Assembly: GCA_963811365.1 (NCBI GenBank)
Contig: CAWEQW010000013.1
Location: 1-64,000 of the forward strand
DNA: 64,000 bases
Direction of reading: 5' to 3'
Source: CAWEQW01 sp963811365
Lineage (GTDB): Bacteria > Actinomycetota > Actinomycetes > Propionibacteriales > Nocardioidaceae
Of this stretch, positions 34,986 to 44,170 are shown in pieces. Positions within the stretch are counted from its first letter, which is position 1. Each line of letters opens with the position of its first letter. A model generated the notes under the pieces. The model was not told the DNA's origin and did not search any database. It worked only from the letters and a program-made list of their open reading frames with translations. The position numbers and the translations under genes were made by a program.

Positions 34986-35729
34986 ATGGCCCCACCGTCA
35001 GGGGCCGGCCGTCACCTCGGCATCGTCGCCCACAGCATCGAGGGCGCCACGCTCTGTCTGCGCACCTTCTGCGGCCACGGGTTCGCCGAGATGGGTCCGC
35101 ACGACCACCCCGACGTGACCCTCGACGCGATCGCGCTGGCCCGCAGCATGCCGGCCTGGGAGCGCGGCGACCCGGCTGCCGTGCGAGAGGAGCTGGCCGA
35201 GAGCGTGCGCCGCGTGGCGGCTGCAGGTGCCGAGCTGTTCGCGTGCCCCGACAACACCGCGCACCAGGCGCTCGAGCTGCCCGGTGAGCCGCTCGCACTG
35301 CCCGGCCTGCACATCGCCGAGGTGGTCGCGGACGAGGCCGTCCGAGCCGGCCACCGAGTCGTCGGTGTGCTGGGCACCCGCTTCCTGATGGACGGCCCGG
35401 TCTACCGGGAGGCGTTGGCCCGAAGGGGGCTGCGGTTCGTGGTCCCCGACGCCGTGGACCGGCGGACGGTCGACGACGTGATCTTCTCCGAGCTGGTGAA
35501 CGGCGTGCTCACCGACGGCTCGCGCGCGGCGTACGTCGACGTGATCCGGCGGCTGGCCGACGCCGGCGCCGACGCCGTCGCGCTGGCGTGCACCGAGATC
35601 CCGCTGCTGGTCTCGCCGGAGGCCTCACCACTGCCCACGCTCGACTCGACCCGGCTGCTCGCCCGCGCGGCGTTCGACGTGTCGGTGGGTCGGCTGCCGA
35701 TGCCGTCGTGGCGCGGCGGCCCGGCCTGA
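34986..35729 (+). CDS. Aspartate/glutamate racemase family protein
   Basis: The 247-residue protein has the two catalytic cysteine motifs of the Asp/Glu racemase superfamily, ACPDNTAHQ (about residue 81) and ALACTEIPLL (about residue 200), and VGVLGTRFLMDGPVYREAL in between. It interconverts amino-acid enantiomers without PLP; the substrate is not defined. Its ATG begins one base after the methyltransferase stop, so it is the third gene of the DUF2277-PIMT-racemase operon. Confidence 0.88.
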   Translation: MAPPSGAGRHLGIVAHSIEGATLCLRTFCGHGFAEMGPHDHPDVTLDAIALARSMPAWERGDPAAVREELAESVRRVAAAGAELFACPDNTAHQALELPGEPLALPGLHIAEVVADEAVRAGHRVVGVLGTRFLMDGPVYREALARRGLRFVVPDAVDRRTVDDVIFSELVNGVLTDGSRAAYVDVIRRLADAGADAVALACTEIPLLVSPEASPLPTLDSTRLLARAAFDVSVGRLPMPSWRGGPA

Positions 35730-35815
35730 CCACACCGACCGGCACTCGAAGCCGGGCCTCGGGACGCTGCCGCGTGCGCCGCCCCGCTCGGCGGCCCGAC
35801 TGCCGGTCGGAGTGG
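35730..35815. terminator. Large inverted repeat between convergent genes
   Basis: Arms of 15 bp (35730-35744 and 35801-35815, one mismatch) enclose a smaller GC-rich hairpin near 35779-35795. The repeat fills the whole gap between the racemase and HAD gene stops and probably ends transcription from both sides. Confidence 0.6.
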
Positions 35816-36646
35816 TCAGCCGAAGTCCACGACCTCGTCGGAGTCGTCGTTCCACTCCTCGACGAGCGGGACCAGGTCCGCGACCGAGTCCACGACCTGT
35901 GAGGGCCGGTAGGGGAAGGTGTCGATGTCCTCGGGCCTGGTGGACCCGCTGAGCACGAGGATGGTGCGCAGCCCCGACTCCAGCCCGGCCACGACGTCGG
36001 TGTCCATCCGGTCCCCCACCATGACGGTGGTCTCGGAGTGGGCGTCGATGCGGTTCAGCGCCGAGCGCATCATCAACGGGTTCGGCTTGCCGATGAAGTA
36101 GGGCTGCCGACCGGTCGCCCGAGTGATCAGCGCCGCCACCGAGCCGGTCGCCGGGATGGACCCGTTGACGCTCGGGCCCGTGGGGTCGGGGTTCGTCGCG
36201 ATGAACCGGGCGCCCGCGTCGATGAGCCGGATCGCGGTGGTGATCGCCTCGAACGAGTACGTGCGGGTCTCCCCCAGCACGACGTACTCCGGGTCGCGCT
36301 CGGAGAGCACGTAGCCGATCTCGTGCATCGCGGTGGTCAGCCCCGCCTCGCCGATGACGTACGCCGTGCCGCCGGGGCGCTGGTCGTCGAGGAACTGCGC
36401 GGTCGCGAGCGCCGACGTCCAGATCGACTGCTCGGGTACGTCGATGCCCGAGCGCCGCAGCCGGGCCTTCAGGTCGCGCGGGGTGAAGATCGAGTTGTTC
36501 GTCAGCAGCAGGAAGGGCCTGCCGAGATCGCTCAGCGTGCGCACGAACTCCGCGGCGCCGGGGATCGGGTCCTCCTCGTGGACCAGGACGCCGTCCATGT
36601 CGGAGAGCCAGGCGCGAACCGGTCGGGGCGTCGTCATGGACGCCAT
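35816..36646 (-). CDS. HAD-superfamily IIA phosphatase (NagD-like)
   Basis: The 276-residue protein has HAD motif I as SDMDGVLVHEED (about residues 15-26), motif II in LLTNNS, and motif III/IV in GKPNPLMM and VMVGDRMDTDVVAGLESG. The subfamily IIA cap domain sits between motifs II and III. Such proteins dephosphorylate small sugar phosphates or nucleotides in metabolite repair. The ATG at 36646 gives MASMTTPRPVRAWL; a second ATG three codons later is possible. It is divergent from the sirtuin gene, 35 bp apart. Confidence 0.92.
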   Translation of the reverse strand: MASMTTPRPVRAWLSDMDGVLVHEEDPIPGAAEFVRTLSDLGRPFLLLTNNSIFTPRDLKARLRRSGIDVPEQSIWTSALATAQFLDDQRPGGTAYVIGEAGLTTAMHEIGYVLSERDPEYVVLGETRTYSFEAITTAIRLIDAGARFIATNPDPTGPSVNGSIPATGSVAALITRATGRQPYFIGKPNPLMMRSALNRIDAHSETTVMVGDRMDTDVVAGLESGLRTILVLSGSTRPEDIDTFPYRPSQVVDSVADLVPLVEEWNDDSDEVVDFG

Positions 36647-36681
36647 CGTTCCATGCAGGACCCGACGTAGGCTTGTCGCCG

Positions 36682-37554
36682 ATGGACCTCTCCACCGTGC
36701 CCGCTCCAGCCGGTCCCGCTCCCGCCGCCTCCGCGACCACCTCGCAGGAGGCGGCCGTGACGCTGCTGCGCGAGCGCGGTTTCGTGGCGCTGAGCGGGGC
36801 CGGCGTCAGCACCGACTCCGGGATCCCGGACTACCGGGGTCCCGGCGCACCGGCCCGGACGCCGATGACCTACCAGGAGTTCGTGTCCGGTCCCGCGCCG
36901 CGGCAGCGCTACTGGGCCCGCTCGCACCTCGGCTGGTCGCGGATGACGCACGCGGTGCCGAACCACGGTCACCACGCGGCGGCCCGGCTCGAGGCGCACG
37001 GCGTGCTGCGGATGCTCATCACCCAGAACGTCGACGGGCTGCACGAGGCTGCGGGCTCCCGCCGGCTGTGCGCGCTGCACGGCCGGATCGCGGAGGTGGT
37101 CTGCCTCGACTGCCGGGAGCGGACCGGACGGGCCCGGCTGCACCAGCGCATGGAGGAGCTCAACCCGCACTGGACGGCGCGGCACCAGGACGTCGCGGTG
37201 CGGCCCGACGGCGACGTGGAGCTCGACGACACCGCCGGGTTCCGGGTGCCGGGCTGCCGCTCCTGCGGCGGGGTGCTCAAGCCGGACGTGGTGTTCTTCG
37301 GCGAGAACGTGCCCAAGGAGCGGGTGCAGCGCTGCTACGCGGCGGTGGAGGCGGCGGCCTCGGCGGGAGCGGCGATGCTCGTGCTCGGCTCGTCGCTCAC
37401 GGTGATGTCCGGGCTCCGGTTCGTCCGGCACGCCGCCAAGCACGCCATGCCCGTGGTCATCGTGAACCGCGGCGCGACCCGCGGCGACCCGCTCGCGACG
37501 TACAAGCTGGAGGTCGGTACGACGCCGTTCCTCGGCCTGCTCGCCGACGGCTGA
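36682..37554 (+). CDS. NAD-dependent protein deacetylase (sirtuin)
   Basis: A Sir2-family enzyme that removes acyl groups from lysines using NAD. The 290-residue protein shows FVALSGAGVSTDSGIPDYRG (NAD-binding GAG and GIPDYR), LITQNVDGLHEAAG, the catalytic His in ALHGRIAEV, four zinc cysteines as CLDC and CRSCGG, and LKPDVVFFGENVP and VLGSSLTV. The N-terminus is an alanine/proline-rich extension of about 20 residues. Class cannot be fixed by eye. No operon partner. Confidence 0.94.
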   Translation: MDLSTVPAPAGPAPAASATTSQEAAVTLLRERGFVALSGAGVSTDSGIPDYRGPGAPARTPMTYQEFVSGPAPRQRYWARSHLGWSRMTHAVPNHGHHAAARLEAHGVLRMLITQNVDGLHEAAGSRRLCALHGRIAEVVCLDCRERTGRARLHQRMEELNPHWTARHQDVAVRPDGDVELDDTAGFRVPGCRSCGGVLKPDVVFFGENVPKERVQRCYAAVEAAASAGAAMLVLGSSLTVMSGLRFVRHAAKHAMPVVIVNRGATRGDPLATYKLEVGTTPFLGLLADG

Positions 37555-37572
37555 CCCGTCGAGTCCGGTCGG

Positions 37573-38364
37573 TCAGGTGATGTCGCGGCGCACCGACAGC
37601 GCCACCCCGAGCCCGGCGAACACCGCCGCGTAGCCCAACAGCACCAGGCCGCCGAGCCACCAGGCCAGGTAGTCGACGAGCGTGCTCCCGGTCTGCATCA
37701 AGGCCGTGGAGGCGTTGGTGGGCAGCCATCTGACGACCCAGTCGAGGTCCTGGCTGGCCAGGATGAAGGTCAGCAACGGCTCGAGCAGGAAGGTCACGAA
37801 GACCGCGATCAGGATCGCCGCCACCTGGTTGCGGATCAGCGTGCCGACGCCGATCCCGAACAGCGCCCAGAGCCCGACGGCGAGCACGCTGAGCGCCATG
37901 GTGGGCAACAGCCGGTCCGCGCCGAGCCCGAGCCCGTGGCCGCGGATCGTGATCACGACCGCGCCGACCACGAACGCCGCGACCAGGGCCACGACGGCGT
38001 ACAGGATCCCGAGCAGGAAGTGCGCGACCATCTTCGCCAGCACCACGTCGGCCCGCCGCGGGGTGGCCAGGAACGTCGGGGTGATCGTCTCGTAGCGGTA
38101 CTCCCCCGTCATGCCGGTGATGCCGAGGATCAGGGCGAAGATGTAGGTGCCGCTGAACATCGAGGCCGCGTAGACGCTGCGGATCGCCTCAGCGCTGTCC
38201 AGCCCGGGGGTGGCCTGCTGCCCGGCGCCGGGAGAGGCTCCGGCGAGCGCGGCGCTCGCGCCGGCCTGGATCATCGTGTAGACCACGGCTCCGATCAGCA
38301 GCCCCCACCACAGCCGGGTGGAGAGGATCTTGCGCAGCTCCGAGCGCACCAGTCCCGAGGTCAT
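37573..38364 (-). CDS. ABC-2 type transporter permease
   Basis: The 263-residue protein (ATG 38364, MTSGLVRSELRKILSTRLWW) has six hydrophobic segments, including GTYIFALILGITGMTGEYRY and LLLGILYAVVALVAAFVVG. It matches ABC-2 exporters of the gliding/bacitracin-resistance kind. Its ATG overlaps the stop of the ATPase gene (ATGA), so they form one exporter. The substrate is unknown. Confidence 0.9.
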   Translation of the reverse strand: MTSGLVRSELRKILSTRLWWGLLIGAVVYTMIQAGASAALAGASPGAGQQATPGLDSAEAIRSVYAASMFSGTYIFALILGITGMTGEYRYETITPTFLATPRRADVVLAKMVAHFLLGILYAVVALVAAFVVGAVVITIRGHGLGLGADRLLPTMALSVLAVGLWALFGIGVGTLIRNQVAAILIAVFVTFLLEPLLTFILASQDLDWVVRWLPTNASTALMQTGSTLVDYLAWWLGGLVLLGYAAVFAGLGVALSVRRDIT

Positions 38365-39266
38365 CCGACTCCCTCCTCGCGGGTCAGGTCCAGGAAGACC
38401 CGTTCGAGGTCGCTGCTCTCCCGGGCCAGCTCGTGCACTTCCACGCCGTGTGTGAACGCGAGGTGGCCGATGTCGTCGGTGGAGGCGTCGCGGACGCGCA
38501 GCAGCCCGTCCGCGGCCCGCTCCACCGTGGCGCCGGCAGCGGCGAGCGCCTCCTGGAGCCGCTCGGGCGCCGGGGTCCGGACCCGTACGGCGGTGTGCCC
38601 GGCCTCCAGCTCGGCGAGGCTGCCCTGGCGCACCAGCCGGCCGCGGGCGACCACCACGATCTCGTCGACGGTCTGCTGCACCTCGGTGAGCACGTGACTG
38701 GAGACCAGCACGGTGCGACCCTCGCCCGCGAGCGCGCGGAGGTACTCGCGCAGCCACGCGATGCCGGCCGGGTCGAGGCCGTTCGCGGGCTCGTCGAGTG
38801 CCAGCACCGCGGGGTCCCCGAGCATCGCCTGGGCCAGGGCCAGCCGCTGGCGCATCCCGAGGGAGTAGCCGCCGACCCGCCGGTCGGCGAACTCGGCGAG
38901 CCCGACCTGGCGGAGCAGCTCGTCGCAGCGTGCCGGGTCGACGCCCGCGGCCAGGGCCATCACCCGCAGGTGCGCCCGCGCGGACCGGCCGGGGTGGAAG
39001 CTCGAGGACTCCAGCGCGGCGCCGACGACGCCGAGCGGGTGCTCGAGGTCGCGGTACGCGCGCCCGTCGATGGTGGCCGTGCCCCCGTCGGGAGTGACCA
39101 GGCCGAGCAGGCAGCGCAGCGTCGTCGTCTTGCCCGCGCCGTTCGGCCCGAGGAACCCGGTGACCACGCCCGGCCGCACCGAGAAGGACAGGTGGTCGAG
39201 CGCCCGCACCGCGCCGAACGACTTGGTGAGTCCGTCGACCTCGACAGGCAGCCCGGTGAGTCCCAT
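38361..39266 (-). CDS. ABC transporter ATP-binding protein (DrrA/CcmA type)
   Basis: The 301-residue ATPase has the Walker A GPNGAGKTTTLRCLLG (about residues 38-53), the signature YSLGMRQRLALAQAML, the Walker B AVLALDEPANGLDP and the switch His in VLVSSHVLTEV. The C-terminal extension of about 80 residues is typical of drug/antibiotic exporters. It drives the permease encoded immediately downstream in the overlapping gene. Confidence 0.94.
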   Translation of the reverse strand: MGLTGLPVEVDGLTKSFGAVRALDHLSFSVRPGVVTGFLGPNGAGKTTTLRCLLGLVTPDGGTATIDGRAYRDLEHPLGVVGAALESSSFHPGRSARAHLRVMALAAGVDPARCDELLRQVGLAEFADRRVGGYSLGMRQRLALAQAMLGDPAVLALDEPANGLDPAGIAWLREYLRALAGEGRTVLVSSHVLTEVQQTVDEIVVVARGRLVRQGSLAELEAGHTAVRVRTPAPERLQEALAAAGATVERAADGLLRVRDASTDDIGHLAFTHGVEVHELARESSDLERVFLDLTREEGVG

Positions 39267-39332
39267 GCTCCGATCCTGGCAGAGCGCCGTCGCCCTCGCA
39301 GGGACACGGCCGTCCGGCGCGGCGGGCGTGGG

Positions 39333-40034
39333 TCAGAGGCGCCGGACCAGCATGTGCGAGGCGTGGTCCGGGTCGATCTCGGCGGTCTCGCCACCGCTGG
39401 CCACCAGCACGCCCTCCGCGCCCGCGGCCACCGTCACCACCTTGTCGGGCAGCGCACCCACCCGCCGGAGCGCCGCCATCAGCGCCTCGTCCTTCTGCAT
39501 CTCCTCGCCGATGCGCCGCACCAGCACCCGGACCTCCCCGTCGCCGGAGAGCACTGCGGCGAGCGACACCAGGTCGGCGACGTTGGCGGCCCCGTCCGCC
39601 GTGCCGTCGGAGCTCTCGCCGAGCTCGTCGAGACCCGGGATCGGGTTGCCGTACGGAGACTCGGTCGGGTGGTCGAGCAGCGCGAGGAGCCGCCGCTCGA
39701 CCGTCTCGGACATGACGTGCTCCCAGCGGCACGCCTCGGCGTGCACCAGCTCCCACTCGAGACCGATGACATCGGTGAGCAGCCGCTCGGCGAGCCGGTG
39801 CTTGCGCATCACCCGGGTCGCCAGCCGCAGGCCCTCGTCGGTGAGCTCGAGGTGGCGGTCCCCCTCCACGGTGAGCAGCCCGTCGCGCTCCATCCGCGCC
39901 ACGGTCTGGCTGACGGTCGGACCGGACTGGTGCAGCCGCTCGGCGATCCGGGCACGCAGCGGGACGATGCCTTCCTCGACCAGCTCGTAGATGGTCCGGA
40001 GGTACATCTCGGTGGTGTCGATCAGGTCGCTCAC
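39333..40034 (-). CDS. DtxR/IdeR-family iron-dependent repressor
   Basis: From the GTG at 40034 the 233-residue protein reads VSDLIDTTEMYLRTIYELVEE, the winged helix QSGPTVSQTVARMERDGL, and the metal sites KHRLAERLL and VHAEACRWEHVM, followed by SPYGNPIPGLDELG and a C-terminal SH3-like domain. All ligand residues of the two DtxR/IdeR metal sites (His, Glu, Cys, His pattern) are present, so it is probably the Fe(II)-dependent regulator of siderophore and iron-storage genes. It is divergent from the photolyase gene. Confidence 0.92.
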   Translation of the reverse strand: MSDLIDTTEMYLRTIYELVEEGIVPLRARIAERLHQSGPTVSQTVARMERDGLLTVEGDRHLELTDEGLRLATRVMRKHRLAERLLTDVIGLEWELVHAEACRWEHVMSETVERRLLALLDHPTESPYGNPIPGLDELGESSDGTADGAANVADLVSLAAVLSGDGEVRVLVRRIGEEMQKDEALMAALRRVGALPDKVVTVAAGAEGVLVASGGETAEIDPDHASHMLVRRL

Positions 40035-40094
40035 CGCTCCATTGTGTCCTACGCGCGGGTGCCCACCCGGGGGCGACCTGGCAGAGTGGGACCG

Positions 40095-41450
40095 ATGTCC
40101 ACGACACACGTGATGTGGTTCCGGCGCGACCTCCGGCTGAGTGACAACCCTGCGCTGGTCGAGGCCTGCGCGGGGACCGGCGTGCTGCCGCTGTTCGTGC
40201 TCGACCCCGCCCTGTGGGAGCCCGCGGGACCGTCGCGCCGGTGGTATCTCGCCGGGTCGCTGCGCGCCCTGTCGACGTCGCTGCACCGGCACCACACCAG
40301 GCTCTGCGTGCTCCGCGGCGACCCGGTCGAGCAGGTGGTGCGCGCGGCGCGGGAGGTCGGCGCGGACCAGGTGCACGTCGCGGCCGACTACGGCCCGTAC
40401 GGCCACCGCCGCGACGTCGCGGTCGAGAAGGCGCTCGCCGCGCACGGCGTCGAGCTGGTGCGCACCGGGTCGCCGTACGCCGTGGCGCCGGGCCGGGTCC
40501 GCAACGGCAGCGGCGACCCGTACAAGGTCTACACGCCGTACGCGCGCAGCTGGCTCGAGCACGGCTGGCGCGGGCCCGTCGAGCCGCCGTCGGGCGCGCA
40601 CTGGGTCGAGGTCGACACAGACGCCCTGCCCGAGCCGGAGCGGCCCCGGGGGCTGTCGCTCCCGGAGCCGGGCGAGGCGGCCGCGCTGCGGCGTTGGCGG
40701 CGCTACCTCGAGGACGGGCTCGGCGGGTACGCCGACGCGCGCGACCGCCCCGGCCTGGACCGCACCTCGCACATGTCCGTGCATCTCAAGTGGGGCGAGA
40801 TCCATCCGCGCACGATGCTCGCCGACCTCGGTGCGGTGCGGAGCGAGGCCGCGGCGACGTACCGTTCGGAGCTCGCCTGGCGCGAGTTCTACGCCGACGT
40901 GCTGTTCGCGCAGCCGCGCAGCGCCCGGGAGTACCTCCGGCCGGAGCTCGCCGGCATGGCGTACGACGACCCGGGCGGCCGCTTCGCCGCCTGGTGCGAG
41001 GGCCGCACGGGCTACCCGGTCGTTGACGCCGGCATGCGGCAGCTGCGCGGCATCGGCTGGATGCACAACCGGGTGCGGATGATCGTGGCCAGCTTCCTGG
41101 TCAAGGACCTGCACGTGGAGTGGCAGCACGGCGCACGGCACTTCATGCGCTGGCTCGTCGACGGCGACCTGGCGTCCAACCAGCACGGCTGGCAGTGGGT
41201 CGCCGGGTCCGGCACCGACGCGGCGCCGTACTTCCGGGTGTTCAACCCGGTGACGCAGGGCAGGAAGTTCGACCCCGACGGCCGCTACGTCCGGCGCTGG
41301 GTGCCCGAGCTCGCCGACGTCGACGACCGGCACGTCCACGAGCCGTGGACCCGCCCGGAGGGAGTGCCCGCCGGCTACCCCGAGCCGATCGTCGACCACG
41401 CCACCGAGCGACGAGATGCGCTGGCCCGCTACGAACGGATCCGACGATGA
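40095..41450 (+). CDS. phr: Deoxyribodipyrimidine photolyase
   Basis: A blue-light DNA repair enzyme that splits pyrimidine dimers using FADH. The 451-residue protein has the antenna-binding N-terminal domain (TTHVMWFRRDLRLSDNPAL) and the FAD domain with SHMSVHLKWGEIHPRT, ELAWREFYADVLF, and GMRQLRGIGWMHNRVRMIVASFLVKDL. The C-terminal block includes HFMRWLVDGDLASNQHGWQWVAG and the third tryptophan region. Its TGA overlaps the ATG of the next gene (ATGA). Confidence 0.96.
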   Translation: MSTTHVMWFRRDLRLSDNPALVEACAGTGVLPLFVLDPALWEPAGPSRRWYLAGSLRALSTSLHRHHTRLCVLRGDPVEQVVRAAREVGADQVHVAADYGPYGHRRDVAVEKALAAHGVELVRTGSPYAVAPGRVRNGSGDPYKVYTPYARSWLEHGWRGPVEPPSGAHWVEVDTDALPEPERPRGLSLPEPGEAAALRRWRRYLEDGLGGYADARDRPGLDRTSHMSVHLKWGEIHPRTMLADLGAVRSEAAATYRSELAWREFYADVLFAQPRSAREYLRPELAGMAYDDPGGRFAAWCEGRTGYPVVDAGMRQLRGIGWMHNRVRMIVASFLVKDLHVEWQHGARHFMRWLVDGDLASNQHGWQWVAGSGTDAAPYFRVFNPVTQGRKFDPDGRYVRRWVPELADVDDRHVHEPWTRPEGVPAGYPEPIVDHATERRDALARYERIRR

Positions 41451-42214
41451 GGCACGACGCCGACCTGACCGTCCCTGCGTACTGCAACGGTCCGGCACGC
41501 TCCGGAAACGGCGGGTACGTCGCCGGGCTGCTGTCCGACCGGTTGCCGCACCAGCCGGGCACACCGGTGGAGGTCACGCTGCGGCAGCCGCCGCCGCTCG
41601 AGGTCGCCCTCTCGGTGTCCCACGCCGACGAGGGCCGCGAGGGCCGCGAGGGCACGGTGCTGGCGCTCGGCGACGTGGTGGTGGCCGAGGCGCTGCGGGT
41701 GGACCGCCGGCTGGTGACGGTCGAGGCCGTGCCCGCCGAGGAGGCCGACGCCGCCGCGGCGCGCTTCGCCGGCCTCGCGGGACACCCCTTCCCGACCTGC
41801 TTCGTCTGCGGTCCGCAGCGCGCGGAGGGCGACGGGCTGCGGATCTTCCCGGGACCGGTCGGCGCCGGTGACAAGGTGGCGGCGGCGTGGACGCCGCACC
41901 CCGGGCACGCCGAGTCCAGCGACGTGGTCGACGGGGTGCAGCGAGTCGGGATCGGCGTCGCGTGGGCGGCGATGGACTGCATCGGCGGCTGGTCGACGGA
42001 CCTGGTGGGGCGGCCGATGGTGCTGGGCCGGATCACCGCCAGCGTCGACGCGCTGCCGGTCGTCGGCGAGCAGCACGTCCTCGTCGGGGTGATGCTGGGC
42101 CGCGACGGGCGCAAGACCCGCACCGCGAGCACCGCCTACGACAGCGACGGCCGCATCGTCGCCCGCGCCGAGCACGTCTGGATCGAGGTCGACCCCGCCG
42201 CCTTCCGCCCCTGA
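41447..42214 (+). CDS. Thioesterase-superfamily (hotdog-like) protein
   Basis: The 255-residue product starts MRHDADLTVPAYCNGPARSGNGGYVAGLL, followed by PTCFVCGPQRAEGDGLRIFPGP and AAMDCIGGW, which together resemble tandem hotdog-fold acyl-thioester hydrolases of actinobacteria. The Cys-containing CFVCGPQR segment is characteristic of the family. No catalytic residue can be assigned by eye. It is translationally coupled to photolyase by a 4-base overlap, with no obvious functional link. Confidence 0.7.
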   Translation: MRHDADLTVPAYCNGPARSGNGGYVAGLLSDRLPHQPGTPVEVTLRQPPPLEVALSVSHADEGREGREGTVLALGDVVVAEALRVDRRLVTVEAVPAEEADAAAARFAGLAGHPFPTCFVCGPQRAEGDGLRIFPGPVGAGDKVAAAWTPHPGHAESSDVVDGVQRVGIGVAWAAMDCIGGWSTDLVGRPMVLGRITASVDALPVVGEQHVLVGVMLGRDGRKTRTASTAYDSDGRIVARAEHVWIEVDPAAFRP

Positions 42215-42234
42215 CGCCGAGCCGCGGGTCTCGC

Positions 42235-43392
42235 TCAGCCGCGGCCGGCGCGCACCGTGGCGGCCATCCGGTCCACCGCGGCGGTGAGCACGGTCCGGCT
42301 GGTCGCGAAGTTGAGCCGGGCGAACCCGGCGCCCCCGGTGCCGAACTCGGGGCCCGAGTTGAGCGCCACCCGCCCCTGGCGCAAGAACGCCTCCGCCGGG
42401 TCGTCGCCGAGACCGAGAGCGCGGCAGTCGAGCCAGGCCAGGAACGTGCTCGCCGACGGGACGTAGCCGACGTCGGGCAGCCGGTCGGCGAGCAGGTCGG
42501 CCAGCAGCATCCGGTTGGCGTCCAGCGCGACGAGCAGGTCGTCGAGCCAGCCGGTCCCGTGCCGGTACGCCGCCTCGTGGGCGATCACCCCGAGGTGGCT
42601 GGCGCCGTGCGTCGCCTCCTCCGGCATCCGCGCCAGGTCATCCGCCGCCTCCGGCCCGGCGACCGCGGCCGCAGCCTTCAGACCGGCGAGGTTCCAGGCC
42701 TTCGACGCCGACTGCAGCACGATCCCCCGCTCCGACTCGGGTGTCGTCAGGTAGGGCAGGAACTCCTGCCCCGGGTAGACCAGCGGCGCGTGGATCTCGT
42801 CGACGACCACGCGGACGCCGTACTCCTCCGCCAGGCGGCTCACGTCGACGAGCTCCTCGGCGCGGTGCACCGTGCCGGTGGGGTTGTGCGGGCTGCAGAG
42901 CAGGAACGCGGCGGTGCTGCGGCCGGCCCGGGCCTCGCGGAAGGCGCGCTCGAGGGCGTCCAGGTCGATGCGGAGGTCCGCCCCGAGCGGCGCCTCGACC
43001 ACCCGGCGGCCGAGGTGGCCGATGAAGGAGTAGAACGGCATGTACACCGGCGAGTTCACGACCACGGCGTCGCCGGCGGAGGTCAGCAGCTTGATCATCT
43101 CCACGACGCCGAGCATCACGTCCGGCACGATCACCGCCCGGTCCTCGTCGATGGACCAGTCCCACCGCGCCCTCGCGAAGTCCGCGAGCGCCGCCACGTA
43201 GCGGTCGCCCATCGCGTACCCGGTGTCGCTGCGGTCGACGGCCCCGTGCAGCGCCTCCGCCACGGGCGTCGCGAGCACGCTGTCCATCTCGGCGACGAAC
43301 AGCGGCAGCACGTCCTCGGGATGGGCCCGCCACTTCACGCTCGTCCGCGTGCGCAGCTCCTCGAGGCTCGCCAGCTCCAACGGGTTGCTCAT
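42235..43392 (-). CDS. PLP-dependent C-S lyase / aminotransferase (PatB/MalY type)
   Basis: A fold-type I PLP enzyme of 385 residues with the PatB/MalY signature: LPLFVAEMDSVLATPV near the N-terminus, SPVYMPFYSFIG, LCSPHNPTGTVH, VVVDEIHAPLVYPG, and the Schiff-base lysine in LQSASKAWNLAGLK (about residue 240). PatB-type enzymes are cystathionine beta-lyases that release homocysteine, pyruvate and ammonia. Start MSNPLELASLEELR is standard. The gene stands at the end of the nitrate reductase cluster with no shared transcription evident. Confidence 0.9.
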   Translation of the reverse strand: MSNPLELASLEELRTRTSVKWRAHPEDVLPLFVAEMDSVLATPVAEALHGAVDRSDTGYAMGDRYVAALADFARARWDWSIDEDRAVIVPDVMLGVVEMIKLLTSAGDAVVVNSPVYMPFYSFIGHLGRRVVEAPLGADLRIDLDALERAFREARAGRSTAAFLLCSPHNPTGTVHRAEELVDVSRLAEEYGVRVVVDEIHAPLVYPGQEFLPYLTTPESERGIVLQSASKAWNLAGLKAAAAVAGPEAADDLARMPEEATHGASHLGVIAHEAAYRHGTGWLDDLLVALDANRMLLADLLADRLPDVGYVPSASTFLAWLDCRALGLGDDPAEAFLRQGRVALNSGPEFGTGGAGFARLNFATSRTVLTAAVDRMAATVRAGRG

Positions 43393-43447
43393 GGACCGAA
43401 CGTAGCGGCCCGGCGAAACCCGCGGCTCGGCCCGCCCGCGGCTCGGT

Positions 43448-44170
43448 TCAGCTGCCGACGCGGTCCCAGCCGCGCCGCGGGCGGTGGCTGCCGAGCGCCG
43501 CGTCGTCGCGGCTGCGGTAGACGATGTACGGGCGGGTCAGGTAGCCCACCGGAGCGCTGAACACGTGCACCAGCCGGGTGAACGGCCAGAGCGCGAACAG
43601 CAGCATCGCCGCGACCGCGTGCAGCTGGAAGGTGGGCGGCGCGGCGGCCATCAGGTGCGGGTGCAGGTCGAGGCGGAAGATGCCGCGCCACCAGATCGAG
43701 ACGCCGAGCCGGTAGTCGTAGCTGCTGAGCAGGTTGGCCACCGCGGTGTTCAGCAGCCCCAGCACGATCACCGTCCCCAGCACGGCGTACATCACCTTGT
43801 CCATCGGCGTGGTCGCGGAGAACACCGGGCCGACGGTGCGCCGGCGGTAGATCAGGATCGCCATGCCCACCACCGTGCAGACCCCGGCCACCGCGCCGAG
43901 GCTCACCGCCGAGAGGTGGTACAGCGACTCCGAGACGCCGATCGCCGACGTCCACGACTCCGGTACGCCGAGCCCCACGACGTGGCCGAGGACCACGAAC
44001 AGCAGGCCGAAGTGGAACAGCGGGCTGCCGAGCCGCAGCAGCCGGTCCTCGTACAGCTGCGAGGACCGCGTCGTCCAGCCGAACTTGTCGTAGCGGTAGC
44101 GCCAGAGGTGTCCGACCACGAACACCGTCAGGCAGACGTAGGGGTAGACCACCCACACCAGGACGTTCAT
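43448..44170 (-). CDS. narI: Respiratory nitrate reductase gamma subunit NarI
   Basis: NarI is the membrane diheme cytochrome b that takes electrons from menaquinol and passes them to NarH. The 240-residue protein starts MNVLVWVVYPYVCLTVFVVGH, has five TM helices, and keeps histidine ligands in VVGHLWRYRYD, LFHFGLLFVVLGHVVG and the C-terminal LHAVAAMLLFALWPFTRLVHV. Its ATG overlaps the NarJ stop (ATGA). It is the last gene of the minus-strand narK-G-H-J-I unit. Confidence 0.96.
   Translation of the reverse strand: MNVLVWVVYPYVCLTVFVVGHLWRYRYDKFGWTTRSSQLYEDRLLRLGSPLFHFGLLFVVLGHVVGLGVPESWTSAIGVSESLYHLSAVSLGAVAGVCTVVGMAILIYRRRTVGPVFSATTPMDKVMYAVLGTVIVLGLLNTAVANLLSSYDYRLGVSIWWRGIFRLDLHPHLMAAAPPTFQLHAVAAMLLFALWPFTRLVHVFSAPVGYLTRPYIVYRSRDDAALGSHRPRRGWDRVGS

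Noticed and set aside
43400..43447. Direct repeat CCCGCGGCTCGG (two copies) between the PatB-type gene and narI
   Set aside because: Short, GC-rich and without symmetry; likely chance in this composition.
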